Source: JBGOUJ01 sp041477005 (GTDB taxonomy: Bacteria; Acidobacteriota; Terriglobia; Bryobacterales; JACQDG01). From it: a stretch of 5,426 nucleotides of DNA. This document shows, in pieces, positions 1-5,069 of the stretch. Both the position numbers and the translations under genes were made by a program. The stretch lies in NCBI GenBank assembly GCA_041477005.1, contig JBGOUJ010000542.1:1-5426 (forward strand). The letters are read 5' to 3'. How positions within the stretch are numbered: position 1 is the first letter of the stretch; each line of letters starts with the position of its first letter. The notes under the pieces are model-generated. The model saw only the letters and a program-made list of their open reading frames with translations. It was not told where the DNA came from and did no database searches.

Positions 1-18
1 ATCAGCCGTCATGTCAGC
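1..18 (-). repeat. Edge fragment of heptamer-type repeat (TCAGC units)
   Basis: TCAGC occurs at 2-6 and 14-18, the reverse complement of the GCTGA core found at 174-236. It is probably the end of an oppositely oriented array that continues left of the window. With only two irregular units visible this is suggestive, not proven. The parallel with the cluster at 1789-1953, where TCAGC units also precede GCTGA units, is the main support. Confidence 0.5.
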
Positions 19-25
19 CAGCAGC

Positions 26-173
26 TAACAAGCCAGTAGCCGGGAACAGAGGCTTGGGATGAGGGGCGCAGGTCGGGGGCTGGTGGCCGGGAGTTGGGCC
101 GATGTACTTGCGCCTGGCGATCATTCGACCCCGGGCAACGCCCGACGCCACCGGCCCAGGCCCTTGGCTCCCC
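26..173. other. Non-coding spacer between repeat arms; no gene seen
   Basis: I see no convincing gene here. An open frame on the minus strand crosses it, but its protein is translated repeat (S-H-Q-P-S-A units) with no recognisable domain. The stretch has some dyad symmetry: GGTGGC at 82-87 with GCCACC at 147-152, GGGCCG at 96-101 with CGGCCC at 152-157, and a small CGGGC-AAC-GCCCG hairpin at 132-144. It has no T-run that would make the hairpin an intrinsic terminator. It may be the unique centre of a larger palindromic element whose arms are the heptamer repeats on each side. Confidence 0.45.
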
Positions 174-236
174 GCTGACGGCTGATGGCTGATGGCTGAT
201 GGCTGATGGCTGATTGCTGACGGCTGATTGCTGACG
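174..236 (+). repeat. Tandem heptamer array, nine GCTGAYK units
   Basis: Nine uninterrupted 7-bp units lie head to tail: GCTGACG, four GCTGATG, GCTGATT, GCTGACG, GCTGATT and GCTGACG. Only the last two positions vary (C/T, then G/T). The same units recur at 1871-1953, and reverse-complement units lie at 1-18 and 1789-1837. Because 7 is not a multiple of 3 and the array lies outside any credible gene, it is not a coding repeat. The last unit may supply the -35 element of the downstream abiE promoter. Function is unknown; possibilities are a dispersed chromosomal repeat, a hairpin with the opposite-strand arm, or a slippage-prone microsatellite. Confidence 0.95.
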
Positions 237-260
237 CTATCAGGGACGTGATATGATAAT
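231..260 (+). promoter_or_regulatory. Candidate sigma-70 promoter for the abiE operon
   Basis: A -10-like GATAAT at 255-260 lies 18 bp after CTGACG at 231-236 as a -35-like element (4 of 6 consensus bases). An alternative -10 is TATGAT at 252-257. The AT-rich patch 251-285 stands out against the GC-rich surroundings and lies directly before abiEi. Transcription would start near 267, leaving only about 17 nt of leader and no Shine-Dalgarno sequence before ATG 284. The -35 match is weak. Confidence 0.5.
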
Positions 261-261
261 A

Positions 262-274
262 ACGAAAATTTCGT
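262..274. promoter_or_regulatory. Inverted repeat, candidate AbiEi operator
   Basis: ACGAAA (262-267), a single A, then TTTCGT (269-274) form a perfect 6-bp dyad. A second ATTTCG copy follows at 276-281. The dyad covers the predicted transcription start and lies 10-22 bp before the abiEi start codon. Characterised AbiEi antitoxins repress their own operon by binding inverted repeats in the promoter with a winged-helix domain, so this dyad is a natural candidate. The assignment is inference from position and symmetry. Confidence 0.45.
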
Positions 275-283
275 CATTTCGAT

Positions 284-913
284 ATGTTGTCTATCGGGGC
301 GCTTTCGGAGAGGTTGCAGGGGTTGAACGCGGGGAGCGGCGGCGTCTACGGAACGGCCGATCTGGCCGTGCTGCTCGACCGGCCGCACCCTTCGCGGTTG
401 ACCGAGGCTGTCCGGCTGCTGATCCGCGAGGGCGTGCTGCGGCGGCTGCGGCGGGGCTTGTACCTGGACCGGCTGCATGGGTATCGGCCGGAGGTGGCCG
501 GGCTGCGCTGGGTCTCACCGTCGTATCTCTCGACCGAGAGCGCGCTCGACCGGCACGGCCTTTGCCAGACCGGCATCCTGCCGCTCACCTATGTCACCAC
601 ACGGTTGCTCGCCCGGCGCGAGATGGCCACGCGGGAGCTGGAGGGCCGCCAGTTGGTCTATCGCCATTTGGCGCCGCACCTGTTCTTCGGCTATGAGCCC
701 GAGGACGGGTTGCTGGTGGCCCGGCCGGAGAAGGCAGTCCTCGATTTTCTCTACTTCACCTACAAGCAGCAGCGTTCGGCCCTCGCCCCCGAGGACATCG
801 ACTCCCGGCGGATCGACGCCGCCCGCTATCGCCGCTTCCTCCGGCCCTACCGGCAGGCGGGATTTAGGCGCTATGCCCTTGGCTGGCTCCAAGGCCGCGG
901 GAGGGACCTATGA
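284..913 (+). CDS. abiEi: AbiEi-like antitoxin / winged-helix transcriptional repressor
   Basis: This is the probable antitoxin half of a type IV AbiE-like toxin-antitoxin/abortive-infection pair, 209 aa. Residues about 18-62 read as a winged helix-turn-helix: VYGTADLAVLL, a recognition-helix region rich in Leu/Arg, then the GLYL wing. The C-terminal domain carries segments typical of the family: YLSTESALDRHG (81-92), a VTT strand (104-106), a YRHLAPHLFFGY stretch (126-137) and ARPEKAVLDFLYF (146-158), the EKA(L/V)LD signature. In known systems AbiEi represses the operon and counters AbiEii without stable binding to it; that is family knowledge. ATG 284 is chosen because in-frame stops lie just upstream (254 and 257) and the wHTH begins soon after it. 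No Shine-Dalgarno is visible, so TTG 287 or leaderless initiation is possible. Its stop overlaps the start of abiEii by 4 bp. The gene appears intact. Confidence 0.85.
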   Translation: MLSIGALSERLQGLNAGSGGVYGTADLAVLLDRPHPSRLTEAVRLLIREGVLRRLRRGLYLDRLHGYRPEVAGLRWVSPSYLSTESALDRHGLCQTGILPLTYVTTRLLARREMATRELEGRQLVYRHLAPHLFFGYEPEDGLLVARPEKAVLDFLYFTYKQQRSALAPEDIDSRRIDAARYRRFLRPYRQAGFRRYALGWLQGRGRDL

Positions 914-1755
914 GCCTGGAAGAAGCTGTCCGCCTGGCCGCCGAGCGGGCGCGGCGACTGCGTGTGGACCCGCAGGTCACCATATCCGAGGTCTACGAAG
1001 CGGAGCTGCTCCTCCGCCTGCAGCGGAAGCTGCGGGGTGGGGTGGTGTGGAAGGGCGGGACGGTCCTGCGGCTGGAGGGTAGCGAGCGCTTCTCGCGCGA
1101 CCTGGACGCCACGCGAAAAGCTACGGCCCTCACCGGGCCGAAACTGCAAAGGGCTTTGGTGGAGGCGGGGGAGGGCCTGAGCTACCTGGCGGGGATTGAA
1201 TTCCAAGCCTTGCCGCGCTCGGCGGCGGCAACCTATCGCTTCGTGGTCCCGGGGCTCCGGCAGCCGGTTCGCGTGTCGGTCGAGATCTCACTCCGGGAGA
1301 AGCTGTTGCTGCCGTCGACCACGGTCACAACGGCCCGCATCGCCCACCCCAGCGGCATCGAGCCGGTGGTGGTGGCGCGCCTCGATGCGGCGGAGTTGCT
1401 GGCGGAGAAGGTTCGTGCCCTGGTCATGCGGGGGGCCAGCCGGGACATCTACGACGTTTACTGGCTGCTCGAGCGCGGATCCCGGCTCGATGCCGGCCTT
1501 TTCCGGCGCAAGATGGATTACTACCGCAAGATCGGCAGGAAGGTGGACCCGGCCGCCGCCGTAGAGCGGGCGCTCGACCGGCTGGCGTCCTACCACCCGT
1601 CGCGAATCAAGATGGAGCTGGCCAACCTGTTGCCGGCCGCCCAACGCGGCCTGGATTTTGCGGTGATCGTGGAGGACGTAGCGCGGGCTCTCCGCAGGCT
1701 GCGGGAAACCATGGCCGAGGGGCCAAGGAAGAGGCCGCAGCGGAGGGCGCGGTAA
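910..1755 (+). CDS. abiEii: AbiEii/AbiGii-type nucleotidyltransferase toxin
   Basis: This is the predicted toxin partner, 281 aa, from the DNA polymerase beta-like nucleotidyltransferase superfamily. The first motif is complete: KGGTVLRL (48-55), then ERFSRDLD (59-66), giving the GG-T/S and D-x-D arrangement (D64, D66) for metal and nucleotide binding. VRVSVEIS (120-127) fits the next acidic strand. AELLAEKVRALVMRGASRDIYDVYWLL (161-187) is the family-typical helical motif with E166, K167, R178, D179 and D182. AbiEii-family toxins are known to transfer nucleotides to RNA, in characterised relatives to tRNA ends, and to arrest growth; the substrate here cannot be read. ATG 910 lies inside the ATGA overlap with abiEi and has GGGAGGG at 899-905 as ribosome binding site, so translation is probably coupled. 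The C-terminus ends in a basic tail (GPRKRPQRRAR). All key motif residues are present, so an active enzyme is expected. Confidence 0.9.
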   Translation: MSLEEAVRLAAERARRLRVDPQVTISEVYEAELLLRLQRKLRGGVVWKGGTVLRLEGSERFSRDLDATRKATALTGPKLQRALVEAGEGLSYLAGIEFQALPRSAAATYRFVVPGLRQPVRVSVEISLREKLLLPSTTVTTARIAHPSGIEPVVVARLDAAELLAEKVRALVMRGASRDIYDVYWLLERGSRLDAGLFRRKMDYYRKIGRKVDPAAAVERALDRLASYHPSRIKMELANLLPAAQRGLDFAVIVEDVARALRRLRETMAEGPRKRPQRRAR

Positions 1756-1788
1756 GCTTTAGTTACAAGAATTGAAAGCTGGCAGCCC
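1756..1788. other. Short post-abiEii spacer with weak dyad
   Basis: AGCTTT (1755-1760) and AAAGCT (1775-1780) could pair around a 14-nt loop right at the abiEii stop codon. There is no GC-rich stem or T-run, so I do not call it a terminator. No clear intrinsic terminator for the abiE operon was found before the repeat cluster. Confidence 0.3.
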
Positions 1789-1837
1789 TCAGCCATCAGC
1801 AACATCAGACATCAGCCGTCAGCTATCAGCATTCAGC
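1789..1837 (-). repeat. Heptamer array, reverse orientation (TCAGC units)
   Basis: TCAGC or TCAGA cores start at 1789, 1796, 1805, 1812, 1819, 1826 and 1833, mostly on a 7-bp period with one 9-bp step. They are the reverse complement of the GCTGA units at 1871-1953. This arm is more diverged than the right arm, with ATT, ACA and TAT between cores. Together the arms could form a long imperfect hairpin around the spacer at 1838-1870. Confidence 0.85.
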
Positions 1838-1870
1838 AACCGGCTCGGTCTGATTGCTCCTGGCTTGCTG

Positions 1871-1953
1871 GCTGATGGCTGATTGCTGCTGACTTGTTGG
1901 CTGACGGCTGATGGCTGATGGCTGATGGCTGACGGCTGATGGCTGACGGCTAA
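1871..1953 (+). repeat. Heptamer array, forward orientation (GCTGAYK units)
   Basis: GCTGATG and GCTGATT (1871-1884) are followed by an irregular 15-bp segment (1885-1899). Seven perfect units then run from 1900 to 1948 (GCTGACG, three GCTGATG, GCTGACG, GCTGATG, GCTGACG), and a decayed GCTAA ends the array. The units match those at 174-236. The array ends exactly where the strong hairpin upstream of the rpmH promoter begins. Confidence 0.95.
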
Positions 1954-1981
1954 GAGAGCGCCGGCCTCGGCGGGCGCTCTC
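1954..1981. terminator. GC-rich hairpin, possible terminator or boundary element
   Basis: GAGAGCGCC (1954-1962) pairs perfectly with GGCGCTCTC (1973-1981) around a 10-nt loop that can itself partly pair (GCC/GGC). A 9-bp GC-rich stem between abiEii and the rpmH promoter fits a terminator that insulates the two units. The downstream T-run is missing: the next bases are GTCGTTATT and belong to a second hairpin. It is a weak intrinsic terminator at best and could equally be a structural element belonging to the repeat cluster. Confidence 0.45.
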
Positions 1982-1995
1982 GTCGTTATTACGAC
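1982..1995. other. Second perfect hairpin abutting the first
   Basis: GTCGT (1982-1986), loop TATT (1987-1990) and ACGAC (1991-1995) form a perfect 5-bp stem immediately after the 9-bp hairpin. The right arm overlaps the weak -35 region of the rpmH promoter, so it could also be a small operator-like dyad. Its role is unknown. Confidence 0.4.
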
Positions 1996-2020
1996 GGGAA
2001 GCTTACTACTGTCATATAAT
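1991..2020 (+). promoter_or_regulatory. Promoter of the rpmH-rnpA-yidD-yidC operon
   Basis: A perfect TATAAT lies at 2015-2020, in the only AT-rich patch before rpmH. The -35 is poor: ACGACG at 1991-1996 matches only the GAC core, with an 18-bp spacer. Transcription would begin near 2027, giving a leader of about 17 nt. That leader contains the GGAG Shine-Dalgarno at 2035-2038, five bases before the ATG. The promoter probably serves the downstream genes as well, since no other clear promoter was noticed further down. Confidence 0.7.
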
Positions 2021-2043
2021 AGGATTTTCAGACTGGAGCTGGG

Positions 2044-2193
2044 ATGCCAAAGAGAACCTTCCAACCCAACCGGCGGCGGCGGGCGAAGACACACGGATTT
2101 CGGGCGCGCATGAGGACCCCAGGGGGGCGCAAGGTGCTGGCGCGCCGCCGGGCCAAGGGACGCCATTCCTTGACCGTCAGTTCCGAACGATAA
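2044..2193 (+). CDS. rpmH: 50S ribosomal protein L34 (bL34)
   Basis: This is the small, highly basic large-subunit ribosomal protein, 49 aa. The sequence shows the family core: KRTFQPNRRRRAKTHGFRAR in the first half, then the GGRKVLARRRAKGRH block (27-41) and the final LTV. Length is normal for bL34, with a short SSER tail. The start is ATG 2044, preceded by GGAG at 2035-2038. The MPKRTFQPNRR opening resembles L34 of Acidobacteriota as I recall it. It is the first gene of the operon, and rnpA begins five bases after its stop, the classic bacterial rpmH-rnpA pairing. Confidence 0.98.
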   Translation: MPKRTFQPNRRRRAKTHGFRARMRTPGGRKVLARRRAKGRHSLTVSSER

Positions 2194-2198
2194 ACCTG

Positions 2199-2558
2199 GT
2201 GCCGCGCGACCGGTTTTGCTTCCCGAAATCGGCGCGGCTATTGAAAAGCGCCGAATATCGTAGAATTTACCAGGAAGGGCGCAAGTTCGTGGGCCCGCTG
2301 TTCGCCGCGTTTTACCGGCAAGCGGCAAGCGGCAAACCCGCGCGGGTGGGATACACAACCCCGCGGGTGATCGGAAAGGCTGTGGCGCGAAACCGGATCA
2401 AGCGGAGACTGCGGGAAGCGGTGCGAGTCGAGTTGCCGTCGCTCGGGCCGGGCTGGGAGGTGGTGTTCAATCCCCGCCGGGCGCTGCTCCAAGCGGATTC
2501 TTCTCGAGTGACGGCCGAGGTGGCGCGGCTGTTTGATTTGCTGCGAGGCAAATCGTGA
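2199..2558 (+). CDS. rnpA: Ribonuclease P protein component
   Basis: This is the protein subunit of RNase P, which helps the catalytic RNA bind pre-tRNA and remove 5' leaders. It has 119 aa, the usual length. The N-terminus has the KSAEYRRIYQEGRK segment (16-29), and F36/F38 lie in the central beta-sheet region. The RNR signature helix ARNRIKRRLREAV (63-75) is intact and contacts the RNA. The chosen start is GTG 2199, giving a PRDRFCFPKSARLLKS beginning. No Shine-Dalgarno is obvious and only 5 nt separate it from the rpmH stop, so coupling to rpmH translation is likely. Its TGA overlaps the GTG of yidD (GTGA, 2555-2558). Confidence 0.97.
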   Translation: MPRDRFCFPKSARLLKSAEYRRIYQEGRKFVGPLFAAFYRQAASGKPARVGYTTPRVIGKAVARNRIKRRLREAVRVELPSLGPGWEVVFNPRRALLQADSSRVTAEVARLFDLLRGKS

Positions 2559-2764
2559 CCGAACTGGTCCTCATTCTGTTGGCGATTTACAAGCGGGCGG
2601 TTTCGCCGCTTCTGCCCGCCGGCTGCCGGTTCCACCCAAGCTGCTCGGATTACGCTTGCCAGGCGATCGAGCGGCACGGCATTCTCCGGGGCGTCCGGCT
2701 GGCGGTGCTGCGCCTGCTGCGATGCCAGCCTTTTTCGCGGGGCGGGTTCGATCCGGTTCCTTGA
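2555..2764 (+). CDS. yidD: Membrane protein insertion efficiency factor YidD
   Basis: This is a small membrane-associated protein, 69 aa, shorter than the 85-aa E. coli form but complete in its core. The family pattern is clear: an N-terminal amphipathic/hydrophobic helix (LVLILLAIYKRAVSPLL, 4-20), then CRFHPSCSDYACQAIERHG (24-42) with C24, C30 and C35, then LRLLRCQPFSRGGFDPVP (52-69) with C57 and the typical GG.DPVP ending. YidD is thought to assist insertion of inner-membrane proteins alongside YidC; its mechanism is poorly known. The start is GTG 2555, which overlaps the rnpA stop by four bases. yidC follows after four bases, so this gene sits translationally between RNase P protein and the insertase. 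Confidence 0.96.
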   Translation: MTELVLILLAIYKRAVSPLLPAGCRFHPSCSDYACQAIERHGILRGVRLAVLRLLRCQPFSRGGFDPVP

Positions 2765-2768
2765 GCGC

Positions 2769-4445
2769 ATGAGCGAAGATCAGGAGCAAAGCTCGATCCA
2801 GATTCGCGCGCTGGTGGCCTTCGCGCTGTCGGCGGTGGTGCTTTTCGCCTATCAGTACTACGTTGCGAAGCACGCCCCACCCAAGCCGGCGCCGAGCCCG
2901 CCCGCCGCCGCCGAAACCAGACCCGCCCCGAGCGAGCCGGAGGCGGCGCCGCCTCCCGCCGCTGCCGCCGCCACGCCTGCCGCCGTGGAGGCGGCCTCCG
3001 CCGAGCGGACGTTTATCGTCGAAACCGATACCTATCTGGTCGCCTTCTCGAACCGCGGCGCGGTGGTGACCAGTTGGACGCTCAAGAAATATAAGGATGA
3101 GCTGGGGAAGCCGCTCGAGCTGGTCAACGCGGTGGCCGTGGCTCAAGCCGGCTATCCGCTGAGTTACACCGCGCCGGCCGAGTTGAACAAGGCATTGTTT
3201 CAGGTGGAGACCTCGCCCTCGGCCACCGGCAAGGCCGCTGCTCCCATCGAGCTCAACTTTCGCTGGTCCGACGGAAAGATCACGGCCCGCAAGACCTTCC
3301 GATTCGACAAGAGCACTTACCTGGTGGAGATCGAAAGCGATCTGGAGCAAAACGGGGCGCCCCTGCCTCATTTGCTGGCCTGGCGAGGCGGCTTCGGCGA
3401 CGCCGCCGTGGAGGATGCGGCGCGGTCGGTGAAGACCTTCTATTTCGACACCGCGCAGAACAAGGTCGTTCACCGGGAAGCCAAAGACGCCCAGAACGGC
3501 CCGGTGGTGAACACCGGCAACTACCTCTACGCCGGGATCGAGGACCACTATTTCACCGCCGCCTTCATGATGGCCGAGCCGGGACGGCCCCTGAGTCTCG
3601 AAACCAGTGCGCTCGAGACCGCCACTTCCCACGAGCAGAAAAAGCAGCAATTCGCCGGCGCGGCGGTCGGCGGCGCGGGTCACAACCGCTTTCAGGCCTA
3701 CGTCGGCCCCAAGAGCCATGCGGTTCTCCGCTCCGTCCGGCCCGAGCTCGCGCAACTGGTGGACTTCGGTTTCTTCAGCTTCATCGCCTATCCGCTGTTC
3801 CTGATGCTCGCCTGGACCCACCGCTGGGTTCCTAATTTCGGATGGGTCATCGTCGCCGTCACCGTGGTCATCAACTTCCTCCTGTTCCCGCTCAAGCTGC
3901 GGAGCATGCAGTCGATGAAGAAGATGCAGAAGCTGCAGCCGCTGATCAAGAACATCAACGACAGGTACAAGAACCTGGGCATGCGCGATCCCAAGAAGCA
4001 GGATCAGAACAAAGAAGTGATGGATCTGTATCAAAAATACGGCGTCAACCCGCTCGGCGGCTGCCTGCCGATGCTGCTCCAGATGCCCTTCTTCTTCGCC
4101 TTCTATTCCGTGCTCAACTCCACGATCGAGATGCGCCGCGCCGGGTGGCTGTGGGTCTCGGACCTGTCGGCCTGGGATCATCTCTATCTGCTGCCTATCA
4201 CCATGATCGCCACGCAGTTCCTCTATCAGAAGATGACGCCGACGACCGCGGCCGATCCGGCGCAGCAGAAGATGATGCAGTACATGCCGCTGATCATGGG
4301 TTTCTTCTTCTACCGCCTGCCGAGCGGCCTGGTGTTATACTGGTTGACCGGCAATTTAGTGGGCGTCGCGCAGCAACTGTTCATCAATCGGCTGCCGGAA
4401 CCGGAGCTGGAGCTGACCAAACCCAAGAAAAAGAAGAAGCAGTAG
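2769..4445 (+). CDS. yidC: Membrane protein insertase YidC (Oxa1/Alb3 family)
   Basis: This 558-aa protein inserts and folds inner-membrane proteins, alone or with SecYEG. An N-terminal anchor helix (about 11-31) is followed by a Pro/Ala-rich linker (36-79), then the large periplasmic beta domain (about 80-320) of the Gram-negative type. The conserved core follows: amphipathic segment FFSFIAYPLFLMLAW (335-349), TM2 about 356-375, a cytoplasmic helical hairpin with the SMKKMQKLQP region (382-391), TM3 GGCLPMLLQMPFFFAFYSVL (430-449), TM4 about 472-487 and TM5-6 about 505-537 with PSGLVLYW (518-525). The tail KPKKKKKQ fits ribosome binding. Aligned by the FP/YP pair after TM2, the groove Arg of E. 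coli YidC (R366) corresponds to N369 here; K376 and R378 follow one turn later. The start is ATG 2769, four bases after yidD; the Shine-Dalgarno is weak (TTGAG). Confidence 0.98.
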   Translation: MSEDQEQSSIQIRALVAFALSAVVLFAYQYYVAKHAPPKPAPSPPAAAETRPAPSEPEAAPPPAAAAATPAAVEAASAERTFIVETDTYLVAFSNRGAVVTSWTLKKYKDELGKPLELVNAVAVAQAGYPLSYTAPAELNKALFQVETSPSATGKAAAPIELNFRWSDGKITARKTFRFDKSTYLVEIESDLEQNGAPLPHLLAWRGGFGDAAVEDAARSVKTFYFDTAQNKVVHREAKDAQNGPVVNTGNYLYAGIEDHYFTAAFMMAEPGRPLSLETSALETATSHEQKKQQFAGAAVGGAGHNRFQAYVGPKSHAVLRSVRPELAQLVDFGFFSFIAYPLFLMLAWTHRWVPNFGWVIVAVTVVINFLLFPLKLRSMQSMKKMQKLQPLIKNINDRYKNLGMRDPKKQDQNKEVMDLYQKYGVNPLGGCLPMLLQMPFFFAFYSVLNSTIEMRRAGWLWVSDLSAWDHLYLLPITMIATQFLYQKMTPTTAADPAQQKMMQYMPLIMGFFFYRLPSGLVLYWLTGNLVGVAQQLFINRLPEPELELTKPKKKKKQ

Positions 4446-4482
4446 CCAGAAGGCGGGGCGGGGATCGAAGTTCACACTGCAT

Positions 4483-5010
4483 ATGGGCAATTCGAAGTGG
4501 ACCATCGAAGACGTGGGGCCGAAGGTGGAGCAGTTCCTGCGGCCGCTTCTGAAGGCGGCCGGCCTGGCCCTGGATTTCAAGATCGGCGACGGCTCCCATA
4601 TCGATCCGTCCTTCGAACAGCCCGACGTGACGGTGGATTTCGACGGCCGCGATCTGGACGTGCTGCTGGCCAACAAGGGCGAGCTGCTGCTCGCGCTGGA
4701 GCACGTGACGCTGGAGGCGCTGCGGGCCAGGCCCGAGGAGCACTCGCGGCTGCTGTTCGACGCCAACGAATACCGCCTGCTCCGCGTCGAAGAGTTGCGG
4801 CTGAGCGCCGAGACGGCAGCCGAGAGAGTGAAGCGGACGGGCGTCCCCTTCAAATTCAACCCCATGAATTCCCGGGAGCGGCGGATCATCCATTTGGCGT
4901 TGCGGGGAGACTCGGCGGTGCGGACCGAGTCGGAAGGCCTGGCCCCGCGCCGCCAGGTGGTGGTCTATCCCGCCAATCATGCGGCGGGCAGCAGGCCGGC
5001 GGGCCGTTAG
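4483..5010 (+). CDS. jag: Jag/KhpB-like RNA-binding protein (KH and R3H domains)
   Basis: This 175-aa protein is of the SpoIIIJ-associated family, usually encoded directly after yidC, and is an RNA-binding post-transcriptional regulator in species where it has been studied. It lacks the N-terminal Jag_N domain found in Firmicutes. Residues about 47-104 form the KH domain (VTVDFDGRDLDVLLANKGELLLALEHVTL region), where the usual GXXG loop reads A63-N64-K65-G66. The linker helix EELRLSAETAAERVKRTG (103-120) matches the family. The R3H domain (about 121-163) has PMNSRERRIIHLAL with R133 and H137, the R-x-x-x-H signature, then a VVVYP strand. ATG 4483 lies 37 bp after the yidC stop; no strong Shine-Dalgarno is adjacent, though a purine-rich GGGGCGGGGA lies at 4455-4464. 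The reading frame of mnmE stays open beneath the whole gene. Confidence 0.9.
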   Translation: MGNSKWTIEDVGPKVEQFLRPLLKAAGLALDFKIGDGSHIDPSFEQPDVTVDFDGRDLDVLLANKGELLLALEHVTLEALRARPEEHSRLLFDANEYRLLRVEELRLSAETAAERVKRTGVPFKFNPMNSRERRIIHLALRGDSAVRTESEGLAPRRQVVVYPANHAAGSRPAGR

Positions 5011-5069
5011 TCGTTACGGATCCTGTCGTTACGGATCTTGTCGTTACGAGTCCTGTCGTTACGAGTCCC
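5010..5069 (+). repeat. Four tandem 15-bp direct repeats at the jag/mnmE junction
   Basis: Units GTCGTTACGGATCCT (5010-5024), GTCGTTACGGATCTT (5025-5039), GTCGTTACGAGTCCT (5040-5054) and GTCGTTACGAGTCCC (5055-5069) are identical except for the GAT/AGT swap at bases 10-12 and the last two bases. The first base of unit 1 is also the last base of the jag stop codon. At 15 bp each unit is five codons and keeps the mnmE frame, where the block would read VVTDP-VVTDL-VVTSP-VVTSP. This looks like a recent duplication by slippage. It is either a new spacer or an N-terminal extension of MnmE. Confidence 0.95.

Noticed and set aside
132..144. CGGGC-AAC-GCCCG hairpin as a terminator
   Set aside because: The stem is only 5 bp, there is no T-run, and no gene is seen ending just before it.
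174..236. CRISPR array
   Set aside because: Units are 7 bp with no spacers and no cas genes, so this is a simple tandem repeat.
1..283. tRNA or other structured RNA gene in the left non-coding stretch
   Set aside because: I found no cloverleaf, T-loop motif or CCA end, and the scattered dyads are short and do not form one convincing fold.
14..478. 154-aa minus-strand frame crossing the heptamer array
   Set aside because: Its middle is translated repeat (S-H-Q-P-S-A), it overlaps abiEi and its promoter, and no domain is visible.
1819..2358. 179-aa minus-strand frame across the second repeat cluster and rpmH
   Set aside because: Same cause: repeat-derived SHQPSAISHQPSA residues, and antisense to rpmH and the start of rnpA.
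2571..4181. 536-aa open frame on the minus strand opposite yidD and yidC
   Set aside because: It is antisense to two certain genes. It is rich in His, Arg, Gly and Glu as expected from the complement of GC-rich codons, and shows no recognisable domain.
3842..4552. 236-aa frame inside yidC in another phase
   Set aside because: It lies entirely over the conserved YidC core and the yidC/jag junction. The open frame follows from high GC content.
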